From NCBI GenBank assembly GCA_022652945.1, contig JALCRV010000001.1, positions 257,384 to 321,383 of the forward strand: 64,000 nucleotides of DNA. Reading direction: 5' to 3'. The position numbers and the translations under genes were made by a program. The stretch comes from Bacilli bacterium (lineage in GTDB: Bacteria > Bacillota_I > Bacilli_A > RFN20 > CAG-288). Of this stretch, positions 8,918 to 18,485 are shown one piece after another. Position 1 is the first letter of the stretch; every line of letters starts with the position of its first letter. The notes under the pieces are model-generated. The model did not search any database and was not told the origin of the DNA. It saw only the letters and a program-made list of their open reading frames with translations.

Positions 8918-11900
8918 TACAGCTTCTTTAAGGAGACCATCTTATTCATTCTCTCGTAATCCATTCTTAATTTGTTCTTGGAAAGCCAGAGCAGATAAAT
9001 AGCGCCTTGAAGCGTAAAGCCGACCGTCGTTAAAGCCAACCCGGCTTTTAAACCCTGGGTATAGTAAGACAAAGTGTAATTCTCTTCTCCCGCTCCGGCG
9101 ATATAACCGATAAAGCCGCCGTTGGCTTTAAAGATCGGGACGTTCTCCGTCTTTTCTTTTCCGCTGCTGTCTTTCGTGGTCTTCTTTAAAGAGAAGCCCG
9201 TGGAGTAAAGAGTATTCAAAACCACGATCTTCTTCTTAGCATAATTAGAAGTATATCTAAGGGTATTGACGGTGGAATCATCATAATGGACCATCACCTG
9301 ATTAGCCTTTAAGGCATTGATATCAGCCTGATATTCATCGTTGTACTCATAAGATAAGGAAGACACGCTGAGACTCTTGAAATTGCTGGTTTTAATTAAA
9401 CCTACAATTCTATAGACCGGCTCATCGACATAGAAACCACGAGCCCGTTTCTGCGTCGACTGTTTAATATAGTTATTATCATCGTGAGTTAAGTACTTAT
9501 AACTCTTAGTAGCGGTATCGTAGCCATAAATATAGTAATCGATATTGTAAGAAGAAGAACTATCACCCGGAGTGGAACCGATTGAAACGTAAGCCCCACC
9601 TCTACTAGAAGCGTCCTGAGCCATAATCGGCAGAGGATTCCCTGAAGAATCATTCTTATCCAAGACCACCTTGGAATAATAAGCCCCGACCGCATTAAGC
9701 GCAGACGCCGCTCTGCTCCCCGTCTTAATAACATCCCCTTCCGCAAAGAAACAATTCTCCGGGGTCAAGGCCTTCTGATAAACCGTCTTTCCGTCCTGGG
9801 TCGTATGGTTATTATTGACGATATATTGGGTATTAGGATTATTCTGAATGTCTTTTTCAATCTCTTCACGGTGGGCATCCGAATACTCCGCATCCGACAT
9901 ATCGGAAGCTAAAGTACGAAGGATACCTGAATTAGTCGGCAGCACATCATAGTCCCATTTAGCGTAGCGGTAAGTGGAAATACCGTTCAAAGCGGAATCA
10001 GAAGTGACATTGAAATCAGAATCGGACTTCCCATCGCTAGAAGAGACCAAATAATCTTTGAAATTGAAATCCGCAAAGGCCGCTTGGTTATCCTTATAAT
10101 AAGTGCTATCCACGATGGCCTTCTTTAGATAGTTAATCTCGTTAATGTTTTCTCCATCGATCATCGAATACATCGAAGAAGAGGACATAAAGTCATCGAA
10201 AGCGAAAGCACGATCGATGAAGTTCGTATTCTTATATAGTTTGAAATTGGCCTTAGGATTGCTGGCGGAATATAAGCAGTTCTTCAAAGAGTCCGAACAA
10301 GTAGGATCGGTGGTGACATCGATAAAACCATACGGGACATTTACATCTTCTTTCGGCAGTAAGTAATACTTAACCCCAAGGAAGGTATCAAGGTTATACC
10401 GTTTTTCCTTGTAGGCCAGCATATAGGAATTGTTATTGAAGTCGATACGAGACCAACGGAAGAAATACTCAGAATCAAAATTGTACATGGAATTAAAAGT
10501 ACCTAATCCGTTATACCCTTCCGCCATCGCTAAGTTAGGATCAAAGTTACTAGAAGAGGAAGTATTAGCATTCATGAGACGGAAGAAAGAAGGATCCCAG
10601 GAATTTAGATTCTGGACGATCTTCGTCTGTTCGTTATAAGCGGAGCGACCGGAGAAAACAGATGAATAATAACTAGCGATACCTTGTCCGACCACTCCGA
10701 CATTGCCGGAAATGATCGACTCGATGGCGATAATATAGAACAGCTGCTTACGGAAGACTCTTTGACGACAAGTGAAACGGATGAACAAATAACAAGCCAC
10801 ATCCCAGATACCCTGGAACCATAAGGCGGCGTGATACATGTTAACGTTCATACCTAAAATCGTCGTTTGAGTATTCAATAACATCAAGCTGGAATAATCG
10901 CCGGAGTTAGCAAAATCAAAGCAGGACTTCGCCACAAAGAAAGTAAGCAAAGCAACCGCCCCAGCCGAGACATCGATATACCATTTAGGCATAAAGCGTA
11001 AGTCATCAAGATGGGAGCAGACGAAGACAATTAACATCGCGGTAACAAAGACTTCCCATCTGCCGTAAGGGACCGAGGAGAACATGCCGGCTGCATAATA
11101 AGTTACCGGAATCTCTAGGGCGATAGTCAGAAGAACAAAAGCAATCGTCTGACTCCATTGTTTATTCTTCCAGGAATCTAACAAAGAAGGAATGATCATT
11201 AAAAGAATCGGAGCGGAAACATAAATTGAAGAACCGGCGTTATCGTATCCGCCGCCGGGCAGATGAGTTAAAGGCTCTTGGAAACAGCTATTAGTAATAA
11301 AAAGGAGAGACTCCAACGGATACATATGGCGGTAAGAATAATTAGTCGGCCATTTGAAGCATAAAGTTAACTTAGCTCCCAGTCCGTCAGCTGCCTGCAA
11401 CTGAGCCAGAAAAGAGTTTGTCGAGGAAGCGATACGCGGCATGGATTTAATGCTTAAAAAGCAAGGAATGATAATAAAGGCACAGACCATAACCCCGGTC
11501 AAGAAAGCCACAAAGCCTAGACCTAGCACCTGCCAACCTTCTTCTGCGTTCCTTTCTTTCATTGTCTGGAAGAAACGGAACATCGCATAAAAGAAACAGA
11601 AAACAGTGAAGATCGCTAAGTATTGATAGTTAGTCGCCCCCATCAGGAACATAGCGACAATCATCAGACGTGGATCTTTCTTCTTAATGATCTTTTCTAC
11701 GCCTAAAAGCATCAGCGGAAGGAAGGTTGCCGCTTCCATCATGTGGAAAAACCACAGATAGAACCAACCCCAGCCGCAGAAAGCATAAGCGATGGCGCCA
11801 ATTTTTCTTGTTGCTTTAGTAATATGGAAAGAACCTAAATACTGGTAGAAGAAGACACCAGCTAAGACAATCTTCGCTATCATCAAGATGGCTTGAATCT

Positions 11901-12357
11901 GATTAAGCCAAGCCCGAGGCCAGATCAGCAAAGCTAAAAAGAACGGATCGAAAAGATAGTAGAAGGAATAACCGGTGATGTTATCTAAGCCGAGAGCTCC
12001 GGAAGTATCCCACATCGGGAAAATCCCTGTCCGGAAGAAATAATGCCAATCATCGTAGCCGTTATAAATAAAGGCCATGCCTTGAAGACGGAAGTCTCCG
12101 CCAACAGGGACGGTGAATCCATTAGTCAATAATGTATTAGCAAAACAAAGGAAAGCCACGAGAGTCAACACTCCGACCAGATGCCACATATCGGACTTTT
12201 TGATTTTCTCCCATTCGTTTTTAGTCACTTCTTTAAAGTGGCTGAAAAAATAAGTGGTTCCGGAAGCGACATCCCTGCCAAAATCCACGAAAGCCAACTT
12301 GGCTTCTGTAATCGGATTATCGCCGTTAGACGGAGTATAGTGTCCCTGTGTTTCCAT
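8917..12357 (-). CDS. YfhO-family polytopic membrane protein (GT-C-like glycosyltransferase)
   Basis: This large protein of about 1146 residues matches the YfhO family. In Bacillus and Listeria, members act with a CsbB-type partner to put sugars on lipoteichoic acid or related polymers; the polymer here is unknown. After a cytosolic N-terminus and first membrane helix comes an acidic loop with GGDFRLQG, then WDTSGALGLDN and a YYLFDPFFLALL segment, as in GT-C enzymes. A dozen or more hydrophobic segments fill roughly residues 50-560. They are followed by a long extracytoplasmic region rich in Ser, Asn and Tyr and a last helix near the C-terminus. The frame extends to a GTG at 12366, but AAGGTG sits six bases before the ATG at 12357, which is the preferred start. 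No CsbB-like gene is in the window. Confidence 0.8.
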   Translation of the reverse strand: METQGHYTPSNGDNPITEAKLAFVDFGRDVASGTTYFFSHFKEVTKNEWEKIKKSDMWHLVGVLTLVAFLCFANTLLTNGFTVPVGGDFRLQGMAFIYNGYDDWHYFFRTGIFPMWDTSGALGLDNITGYSFYYLFDPFFLALLIWPRAWLNQIQAILMIAKIVLAGVFFYQYLGSFHITKATRKIGAIAYAFCGWGWFYLWFFHMMEAATFLPLMLLGVEKIIKKKDPRLMIVAMFLMGATNYQYLAIFTVFCFFYAMFRFFQTMKERNAEEGWQVLGLGFVAFLTGVMVCAFIIIPCFLSIKSMPRIASSTNSFLAQLQAADGLGAKLTLCFKWPTNYSYRHMYPLESLLFITNSCFQEPLTHLPGGGYDNAGSSIYVSAPILLMIIPSLLDSWKNKQWSQTIAFVLLTIALEIPVTYYAAGMFSSVPYGRWEVFVTAMLIVFVCSHLDDLRFMPKWYIDVSAGAVALLTFFVAKSCFDFANSGDYSSLMLLNTQTTILGMNVNMYHAALWFQGIWDVACYLFIRFTCRQRVFRKQLFYIIAIESIISGNVGVVGQGIASYYSSVFSGRSAYNEQTKIVQNLNSWDPSFFRLMNANTSSSSNFDPNLAMAEGYNGLGTFNSMYNFDSEYFFRWSRIDFNNNSYMLAYKEKRYNLDTFLGVKYYLLPKEDVNVPYGFIDVTTDPTCSDSLKNCLYSASNPKANFKLYKNTNFIDRAFAFDDFMSSSSMYSMIDGENINEINYLKKAIVDSTYYKDNQAAFADFNFKDYLVSSSDGKSDSDFNVTSDSALNGISTYRYAKWDYDVLPTNSGILRTLASDMSDAEYSDAHREEIEKDIQNNPNTQYIVNNNHTTQDGKTVYQKALTPENCFFAEGDVIKTGSRAASALNAVGAYYSKVVLDKNDSSGNPLPIMAQDASSRGGAYVSIGSTPGDSSSSYNIDYYIYGYDTATKSYKYLTHDDNNYIKQSTQKRARGFYVDEPVYRIVGLIKTSNFKSLSVSSLSYEYNDEYQADINALKANQVMVHYDDSTVNTLRYTSNYAKKKIVVLNTLYSTGFSLKKTTKDSSGKEKTENVPIFKANGGFIGYIAGAGEENYTLSYYTQGLKAGLALTTVGFTLQGAIYLLWLSKNKLRMDYERMNKMVSLKKL

Positions 12358-12790
12358 GTTTTTCACCTTATGTAAAATAGTGTCCTTCAGGCCTCTGATT
12401 TGTCGTTAACTACTTTGTTTGAAAGAAGAGATCAATGATAGAGATTCTCTTTTTCCTTTTCAATCCGGAAGCATATCATCTCTTTCGACCCGTCTCTTTA
12501 AGTGGCGGGAGAAAGGGTGAGCAACACGATTAATAATAAACAACTTTTAATGCATTAATAGGTTGTCTATGTTAACTATGCCGGATAATAGATCTGCTTT
12601 TCTTACTGTGATGTACCTATAATCAGTCTGATTTAACTGACTGATTATCCTTATAAATTAAGGGGGCTTCACCAAGGTGATATCACCTTTGATAAAGGCT
12701 AATTACATCTGACCAGCTTAGAAAAACAGATACGTTATATATAATAACTGTTAAAGAAGTTAATTTAAATAGATGGGTTTTAGCTGAAAA
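12358..12790. other. Gene-free intergenic region with palindromes and a structured yfhO leader
   Basis: No convincing coding frame was seen here. The right half holds three inverted repeats: TTAATGCATTAA (12547-12558), ATAATCAGTC...GACTGATTAT with a ten-base loop (12619-12648), and the perfect palindrome AAGGTGATATCACCTT (12674-12689). The left half, read on the minus strand, can fold into nested stems before yfhO. None matches a riboswitch that I can recognise by eye. Confidence 0.5.
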
Positions 12791-12821
12791 GAAAAAACCT
12801 CCGCCTCTTTTCAAAGGCGGA
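12791..12821 (-). terminator. Rho-independent terminator after tldE
   Basis: On the minus strand TCCGCCT pairs with AGGCGGA and is followed by GGTTTTTTC. It begins 16 bases after the tldE stop codon and closes the tldD-tldE transcript. Confidence 0.88.
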
Positions 12822-12836
12822 AGCTTAACAAAGCAA

Positions 12837-14156
12837 CTATTTCCCGGAGATGGCCATTTTGCGGATGGCGATCGAAGGAGCTTCAACTGAGTAATAAGTC
12901 AGACGGCTATTATCAGCAACCGCGATAATCTTTCCTAAGTCGAGAAGCAGGTTGCCAGCTACTGTAATCAAGCAGACCGGTTTACCTAACTTGCCATTTT
13001 CGATGAGGAAGCCTGAAGCCTGTAAAGAATAATCTCCAGACTGAGGATTTAACCCCGTCCCAATTCCTTCAAGTTCATCGATATAAAGACCTTGTCCAAC
13101 TGTTTCTAAAAGCTGGTCGAGACTCTTATGTCCGTTCTTGACTTTAACAAAGCCTAGAGACGGCTTGATATTTCCGTTAGACAGATAACCGTTGCCGGTC
13201 GATTGCTTCCCTTCTTTCTTGGCCATTTCTAAGTCATAAAGGAAAGTCTTGATTACACCTTTATCAACTAAGGTCTTCCTTTGAGTCGGAATTCCTTCAT
13301 CATCGAAAGAGGAAGAGAAAGGATTCCCCGCCCACGGATCTTCTTTAACCGTTAATTTCTTCGATAAGACCTGCTGATCAAGTTTACCTTCAAATAGCGA
13401 AAGATGCTGGCTGACAGAAAATGAAGATAGTTGCTCAAGTAAGACAGCCAGATAGATCGCGGTGCAGTCCGGAGAAAGAACAACATTGTACTTTCCGGAT
13501 TTAATGGTCTCAGCACCAAGCTTTTTAGCTGCCTCTTCCGCAATATGCTTAATAAACGTCTCTTTATCAAACTCACCGAGATCGTTAATTAAGACATAAT
13601 CGAAATAGGATTGGACACCTTTTCCTTCTTCAATCTTCACTGTGCAAGACAGTGAAAGGTAATTGCCTTTATCTTTCAGTTTCAGCCCGTTAGAGTTCTC
13701 CTTCACTCTGATAGAGGAAGAACGGCTGATATTAACTTCAGACATGGAGATCCTCTTCTCAGCCGCTCTAACGCCCTTAGAAATCTCCAGGCCCAATTTA
13801 ACTAAATCAGCAGCCGGGGTCTCATCGAGGGCTTTAGAATAGGCTTTCACATGATGATATTTCATCCCGGTAGAAATAAAGTTAGTCGGATCTCCTGTTC
13901 TGCCATAAGCAGCGGAAGATTTAATTGCCTCCATCATCGGCCCGATGACTTTAGAATCAACTCTATCAGTGGAAAAAGCTCCGCTCTTTCCCTGATAAAT
14001 ACCTCTGCCGCCCAAAGAAATATCCTCAGCGGATGTGTATTCTTCAACTTCGTCCATATAGACTTTAATACTCAGTTCAGCGGATTTGCTATAAGAAATC
14101 TCAAAGGGAGCAATTTGCTCTTTTTCCGCCGCTACGAAGAACTTTTTAAAATTCAT
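12837..14156 (-). CDS. tldE: TldE/PmbA-type metalloprotease subunit
   Basis: This protein is the non-catalytic partner of TldD; the two form a heterodimeric zinc protease known to process certain modified peptides and to degrade unfolded peptides. The frame is open to 14255, but the ATG at 14156 (MNFKKFFVAAEKE), preceded by GGAGG, gives the normal length of 439 residues and avoids overlap with tldD. Family features are RGIYQGKSGAF, the VLSPDCTAIYLAVLLEQLSS segment, GIPTQRKTLVDKGVIKTFLY and GLYIDELEGIGTGLNPQSGD. The HExxxH zinc motif is absent, as expected for the E subunit. The gene starts three bases after the tldD stop codon. Confidence 0.9.
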   Translation of the reverse strand: MNFKKFFVAAEKEQIAPFEISYSKSAELSIKVYMDEVEEYTSAEDISLGGRGIYQGKSGAFSTDRVDSKVIGPMMEAIKSSAAYGRTGDPTNFISTGMKYHHVKAYSKALDETPAADLVKLGLEISKGVRAAEKRISMSEVNISRSSSIRVKENSNGLKLKDKGNYLSLSCTVKIEEGKGVQSYFDYVLINDLGEFDKETFIKHIAEEAAKKLGAETIKSGKYNVVLSPDCTAIYLAVLLEQLSSFSVSQHLSLFEGKLDQQVLSKKLTVKEDPWAGNPFSSSFDDEGIPTQRKTLVDKGVIKTFLYDLEMAKKEGKQSTGNGYLSNGNIKPSLGFVKVKNGHKSLDQLLETVGQGLYIDELEGIGTGLNPQSGDYSLQASGFLIENGKLGKPVCLITVAGNLLLDLGKIIAVADNSRLTYYSVEAPSIAIRKMAISGK

Positions 14157-14158
14157 AA

Positions 14159-15553
14159 TCAGATATTTCCTCCTCTTCCGCCAACCGTGACATTCAAGAC
14201 TCTGACAGTCGGTTGCCCGACATCCGCAGGAATCGAGCCGGAAGAAGCTCCGCACATTCCCTCCCCACGATCACAATCATTAGCTACCATATCGATATTA
14301 GGCAGGATTTCATACCCGTATCCGATTAAGCTGGCTCCTTTTACCAAATGATCGATCTTGCCATCTTTGATGATATAAGCTTCGGAAGCGGTGAAATTGA
14401 ACTGATCGGTAGCCGGATCGACCGAACCGCCGTTAAAGGAAACGCAATAAAGCCCGAAAGGAGTAGCTTTAATAATCTCCTCCGGAGTAGATTTTCCGTT
14501 ATCGATGAAGGTATTGGTCATTCTAGTGGTCGCCAGATACTTATAAGACTCACGACGGCAAGCGCCGGTGGATTTCATATTTAGTCTAGCGCCGTTATAG
14601 TTATCGACCATGTAATTAACAAGGACACCATCCTTAATCAAAACGTTTCTGGTGGTCTTTTCTCCTTCATCATCGAAGTTAGAAGAACCCCAGCCATTAG
14701 GAATCGTTCCATCATCGATCGCCGTCACGACGTCGGAAGCGATCTTTTGTCCAAGTTTCCCGGTGAAAACCGAGGAACGATGGGAAATAGCTACACCCTC
14801 AAGAGGATGACCGCAGGATTCATGGAAAAGCACCCCACCGAACTTGTTACCGATGATTACCGTCATCTTTCCGGACGGACATTCAGGGGCTGAAAGCAAA
14901 TCCACTGAAGTTTTAGCTGCTTTTTTAGCTAATTTAACTAAATCATACATCTGGAAAATCTCATCGCCGATCGAGGCACCAGGTGCTTCGCTTCCTACCT
15001 GGAACTGACCATCTTTGCTAGCGATAGAGGTGATTCTTAATCTGGTGCGGATTCTATCATCGCTGACAGCCCGACCGTTAGTGTTATAAATCTCCACATG
15101 GCTATCATCTTCTAATAAGCCGACTTCTGCGTTGACGATAAGCGGAGAGTAAGCATAAATTGCTTCTTCTCCCTTCTTCAACTCAGCAATCTTTGCTTCA
15201 TCAGTCATCTGAGTATGAGGAATCTTCGGTTGATGTTTATGAGGATTATGTACAGTTTTTAATGCGGCAGCATTTTTCACTCTCTCCCCCTGGAATGAAC
15301 TTGAAAGCGTATCCGCTAGATTCAGCAGGGATTTTTTAGATAAATCAGAAGAATAGCCATAGACAACTTGACCTTTCTTAATGATTCTTAATCCAGCTCC
15401 GAAGATTTCCTTAAAGACATCGGCATCGACTCTTTTATGCGAAAGACTAATGTTGTGCTTTAATTCATCCTGAACAAAAAGGTCGGCGAACTCAGCACCG
15501 GTCTTCAATGCTTCATCGAGAATGATAAAAGCCAATTTCTTACTGATTATCAT
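14159..15553 (-). CDS. tldD: TldD-type metalloprotease, catalytic subunit
   Basis: TldD is the catalytic half of the TldD/TldE zinc protease. The 464-residue protein carries the zinc motif HESCGH at residues 244-249 (GVLFHESCGHPLEGVA). It also has GWGSSNFDDEGEKTTRNVLI and the C-terminal metal-binding region MCGASSGSIPADVGQP. The start codon is an ATG with only a distant AAGGAA upstream, so a slightly different start is possible. In some genomes this pair matures microcin-like or other ribosomal peptides, but no precursor gene is visible nearby and a general role is more likely. Confidence 0.92.
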   Translation of the reverse strand: MIISKKLAFIILDEALKTGAEFADLFVQDELKHNISLSHKRVDADVFKEIFGAGLRIIKKGQVVYGYSSDLSKKSLLNLADTLSSSFQGERVKNAAALKTVHNPHKHQPKIPHTQMTDEAKIAELKKGEEAIYAYSPLIVNAEVGLLEDDSHVEIYNTNGRAVSDDRIRTRLRITSIASKDGQFQVGSEAPGASIGDEIFQMYDLVKLAKKAAKTSVDLLSAPECPSGKMTVIIGNKFGGVLFHESCGHPLEGVAISHRSSVFTGKLGQKIASDVVTAIDDGTIPNGWGSSNFDDEGEKTTRNVLIKDGVLVNYMVDNYNGARLNMKSTGACRRESYKYLATTRMTNTFIDNGKSTPEEIIKATPFGLYCVSFNGGSVDPATDQFNFTASEAYIIKDGKIDHLVKGASLIGYGYEILPNIDMVANDCDRGEGMCGASSGSIPADVGQPTVRVLNVTVGGRGGNI

Positions 15554-15702
15554 GCTATATTGGTTTTTCCTTTCTTGAAAACTGCATAAATCATAACATT
15601 TCGAGGGTTTACTGTAAAGAAAATATAGGTCTCATTTCAGCAATTATCAGTTGCTTTTCGCATCGCTAAGCGCTTTCAGTGATTATTTCCATAAAGAATT
15701 TA

Positions 15703-15731
15703 TTTACAATCCCTTCAATATCTGATATTTT
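15703..15731 (+). promoter_or_regulatory. Candidate promoter of the lysine-riboswitch transcript
   Basis: TTTACA (15703-15708) and TATTTT (15726-15731) are separated by 17 bases and lie about 40 bases before the aptamer. The -10 box is a weak match. A 12-base element, AAGCGCTTTCAG (15668-15679), lies just upstream. Confidence 0.4.
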
Positions 15732-15769
15732 TTAATCATCTTAGGTGCGAGCCTAGGAAATATATTTGT

Positions 15770-15950
15770 CACAAAGTAGAGGCGCGGTGCGTCAAAAGTA
15801 AATTCAGCCAGCCAGAAGCAAGGCGTTCAACTGAATTGAAAGGGGCGTGCTGCCGAAGGGCTCGTTTTCTTCTTCAAAACGAGTGCTTGGGCGGAATCAT
15901 AAAATGGTTCCGACTGTCACCGTCTGTAACGACGGTGGAGAGCTATTGTG
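15770..15950 (+). ncRNA. Lysine riboswitch (L-box) aptamer
   Basis: The sequence has the conserved L-box blocks in order: AGAGGCGCGGTGC, AAAAGTAA, AAGGGGCGTGCTGCCGAAG, GGGCGGAATCAT, GGTTCCGACTGTCACC and GACGGTGGAGAGCTATTG. The closing P1 helix can form between CACAAAGTAG at 15770-15779 and CTATTGTG at 15943-15950. The loop helix CTCGTTTT...AAAACGAG is also present. Lysine binding stabilises P1 and favours the terminator that follows, so the downstream transporter should be made only when lysine is scarce. Confidence 0.93.
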
Positions 15951-15986
15951 TGTTGGACCTGAAAAACTTTATTTTTTTGGACCAAT

Positions 15987-16026
15987 GAGCGGTAGCTTTT
16001 TCATAAAGCTGCCGCTCTTTTTCTTC
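15987..16026 (+). terminator. Riboswitch-controlled terminator
   Basis: GAGCGGTAGCTTT (15987-15999) pairs with AAAGCTGCCGCTC (16005-16017), with one G-U pair and a five-base loop, followed by TTTTTCTTCTT. It lies between the lysine aptamer and the first gene, the arrangement of a transcription-attenuation expression platform. Confidence 0.93.
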
Positions 16027-16077
16027 TTATGGCAAATATAAGAGCTTTTCATATTTGCGCAAAGGAGGAAAATCTAA

Positions 16078-16935
16078 ATGAAAAACGCAAGAAAGCCTAT
16101 TCTTTTGTCTTTAGCCTTATCTTTTTCGTTTCTATTGACTAGCTGCGGTGCTAAGGGGTTTGATAACTCGAAGCTTGTCATCGGCTTAGAGTGCGGATAC
16201 CCGCCGTTCAACTGGACCGAAAAGAAAGCCAATGACTTCACTCTGCCGATTTATAATCACGCGGGAAGTTTCGCTGATGGTTACGATATTCAAATCGCCA
16301 AACGTCTTTCCACAGAGATGGGCAAGGAAGTCCAGATTGTCCAAACGGTCTGGGATTCCTTAATCGCAGATCTTCAAACCGGCACGATTAACTGCATTAT
16401 CGCCGGTATGACAGATACTGAAGAAAGAGAAAAATCCATCAGTTTTACTGAGGAATACTATCATTCTGAACTGGTTTTAATTGTTAAAAAGGATATTGCG
16501 GATCAATACACTACCCCGCTTTCCAGCGAAGAATTCGGGACTTTAATAAACGGAAAATATCTCGAGTCTCAGACTCAGACGGTCACCGATGAAATCCTGG
16601 AGACTTTCGCTACCAAATATGGAGCCATCCATAATACTCCGGTCTCCTCTTTTGCCTTAGCAGCTCAAGATGTGGTCACCGGTTCAGCTTTCGCCATGAC
16701 CGCCGAGCTTCCGGTCGCTAATTCCATCGTCGGAACTAACTCCCAATTAGGAATCATCCATATCGATCAGACGATCCTGGGGGATGAAGAGTCTTCCTTA
16801 GGGGTCTCAATCGGCATTCAGCAAGGCAATATAGAACTACAGTCAGCCATCAATGAAGTCTTAAAGAAAATCTCGACCGATGAAAGAACTTCGCTTATGC
16901 AGGCAGCTATCGAAAGGAGCGGTAATCTACAGTGA
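16078..16935 (+). CDS. Amino-acid ABC transporter substrate-binding lipoprotein (predicted lysine)
   Basis: This 285-residue protein is a family 3 periplasmic-type solute-binding protein, made as a lipoprotein: a signal sequence ending LLTSC at about residue 22 gives the lipid-modified Cys. The mature protein begins with the family pattern LVIGLECGYPPFNW, then GYDIQIAKRLSTEMGK and a conserved MTDTEEREKSISFTEEYY block. Family members bind polar amino acids; the lysine riboswitch upstream makes lysine the predicted ligand. AAAGGAGG precedes the ATG. The gene is followed by the permease with a GTGA overlap. Confidence 0.9.
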   Translation: MKNARKPILLSLALSFSFLLTSCGAKGFDNSKLVIGLECGYPPFNWTEKKANDFTLPIYNHAGSFADGYDIQIAKRLSTEMGKEVQIVQTVWDSLIADLQTGTINCIIAGMTDTEEREKSISFTEEYYHSELVLIVKKDIADQYTTPLSSEEFGTLINGKYLESQTQTVTDEILETFATKYGAIHNTPVSSFALAAQDVVTGSAFAMTAELPVANSIVGTNSQLGIIHIDQTILGDEESSLGVSIGIQQGNIELQSAINEVLKKISTDERTSLMQAAIERSGNLQ

Positions 16936-17720
16936 GTTTTCTAATGGATAGCACCGAGGGTGTTTTTTACCTTCTCTCAAATTACTGGGACTTCTTCCTT
17001 AAAGGCATCGCTTCCACCATCATTCTTTCGATCGTCGGAACGGTCGGTGGTTTATTCCTCGGAGTCTTTTTAGCCTTCGGTGAAAATATCCATATCAGGA
17101 AACATTCCCCGTGGTACGAAAAAGCCTGGAAAGGTTTTATCGTCGGTTTCTGCCATGTTTATTCGACTTTGGTCAGAGGTACCCCGATGATGGTCCAAGC
17201 GATGATTTTCAAATATTCTTGCCAGGCTCTAGGGGTCAACTGGAACGCCATCCTGCCGCAGATCGATGTCTTTAATGGCTGGATGATCGCCGGTCTTATT
17301 ATCATCACCTTTAACACTGCAGCCTATATGAGTGAAATTGTGAAGAGCGGTCTGAACGGAGTTGATAAAGGACAGTTAGAAGGAGCTAGAAGCTTAGGCC
17401 TGAGCCGCTTCCAGGCTCTTTCTTTAGTCGCCTTACCACAAGCGATCAGGAATTCCATTCCAACGATCGGTAACGAATGGATTGTTAATATCAAGGATTC
17501 CTCGGTCTTAAATGTCATCGGGGTCAGCGAATTGTATTTTATGTCCGGACAGGCAGCGAATAAGTCTTATCAATATATCGCCGCTTATATCATCCTCGCT
17601 ATTATCTATTTGCTTTTGACTTTAGGGACCAACGGAATTCTCTACTTAGCGGAAAGAAAGATGGATGGGAAGAAATTAGGCTTTAACTTCTCTCACTTCC
17701 GTCCGAAGAAAGGAGCCTAA
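16932..17720 (+). CDS. Polar amino-acid ABC transporter permease (predicted lysine)
   Basis: This is an inner-membrane permease of the His/Glu/Arg type with about five hydrophobic segments in 262 residues. The cytosolic EAA loop that docks the ATPase reads [20 protein letters not shown]. Translation probably starts at GTG 16932, which overlaps the TGA of the binding-protein gene; an in-frame ATG at 16944 is the alternative. A single permease gene suggests a homodimer. Its place in the riboswitch operon points to lysine uptake. Confidence 0.9.
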   Translation: MSFLMDSTEGVFYLLSNYWDFFLKGIASTIILSIVGTVGGLFLGVFLAFGENIHIRKHSPWYEKAWKGFIVGFCHVYSTLVRGTPMMVQAMIFKYSCQALGVNWNAILPQIDVFNGWMIAGLIIITFNTAAYMSEIVKSGLNGVDKGQLEGARSLGLSRFQALSLVALPQAIRNSIPTIGNEWIVNIKDSSVLNVIGVSELYFMSGQAANKSYQYIAAYIILAIIYLLLTLGTNGILYLAERKMDGKKLGFNFSHFRPKKGA

Positions 17721-17725
17721 CCTTA

Positions 17726-18475
17726 ATGAATCCGGTAAATAACAATGTCATCTCAGTTAGACACCTCGCTAAATCCTTCGAGACCAACGATGTCTTAAAA
17801 GACATCTCTGTCGATGTCCAAAAAGGCGAATGTTTAGTTATCCTCGGCCCTTCGGGCTCTGGTAAATCGACTTTTCTAAGATGTTTAAATCGTCTGGAGA
17901 AACCCTCCTCAGGAGAAATCTACTTTAACGGAATCAACATCCTCGATCCGAGAGTGAACGCCAACTTAATCAGAACCAAGTTAGGGATGGTCTTTCAGTC
18001 CTTCAATCTATTTATGAATATGGATGTTCTGGCTAATTGTACTTTAGCTCAGATTCATGTCCTCCACCGCAAGAAAGCCGAAGCTGAAAAGATTGCCTAC
18101 CTTAACCTCACCAAAGTAGGCATGGCAAATAAAGCCCATGCGAAAATATCGGAAATCTCCGGTGGCCAGAAGCAAAGAGTTGCCATCGCTAGAGCACTAT
18201 CGATGAATCCGGAAGCTCTGCTATTTGATGAACCTACTTCCGCTCTAGATCCAGAGATGGTCGGCGAAGTCCTCTTAGTTATGAGAAAACTGGCGGAAGA
18301 TGGGATGACGATGATTGTCGTAACCCACGAAATGTCCTTCGCTAAAGACGTGGCGGATAAGGTAATCTTCATGGATCAGGGCTTAATTGTCGAGCAAGGA
18401 ACCCCTAAGCATATCTTTGAAGAATCCACAAATCCTAGGCTTTTGGCCTTCTTAGGCAAGAGCGTAAAAGCTTAA
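17726..18475 (+). CDS. Polar amino-acid ABC transporter ATPase (predicted lysine)
   Basis: The 249-residue GlnQ/HisP-like ATPase energises the importer. It has Walker [11 protein letters not shown]-loop VFQSFNLF, signature [14 protein letters not shown], Walker [16 protein letters not shown] and switch histidine VTHEM. It starts six bases after the permease gene and ends just before a strong terminator, so the operon has three genes. No accessory genes for lysine metabolism are nearby. Confidence 0.94.
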   Translation: MNPVNNNVISVRHLAKSFETNDVLKDISVDVQKGECLVILGPSGSGKSTFLRCLNRLEKPSSGEIYFNGINILDPRVNANLIRTKLGMVFQSFNLFMNMDVLANCTLAQIHVLHRKKAEAEKIAYLNLTKVGMANKAHAKISEISGGQKQRVAIARALSMNPEALLFDEPTSALDPEMVGEVLLVMRKLAEDGMTMIVVTHEMSFAKDVADKVIFMDQGLIVEQGTPKHIFEESTNPRLLAFLGKSVKA

Positions 18476-18485
18476 TAAGAAAAGA

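Noticed and set aside
12480-12530. T-box leader considered upstream of yfhO
   Set aside because: No specifier loop and no GGTGGNACCGCG T-box sequence were found; yfhO is not a T-box target.
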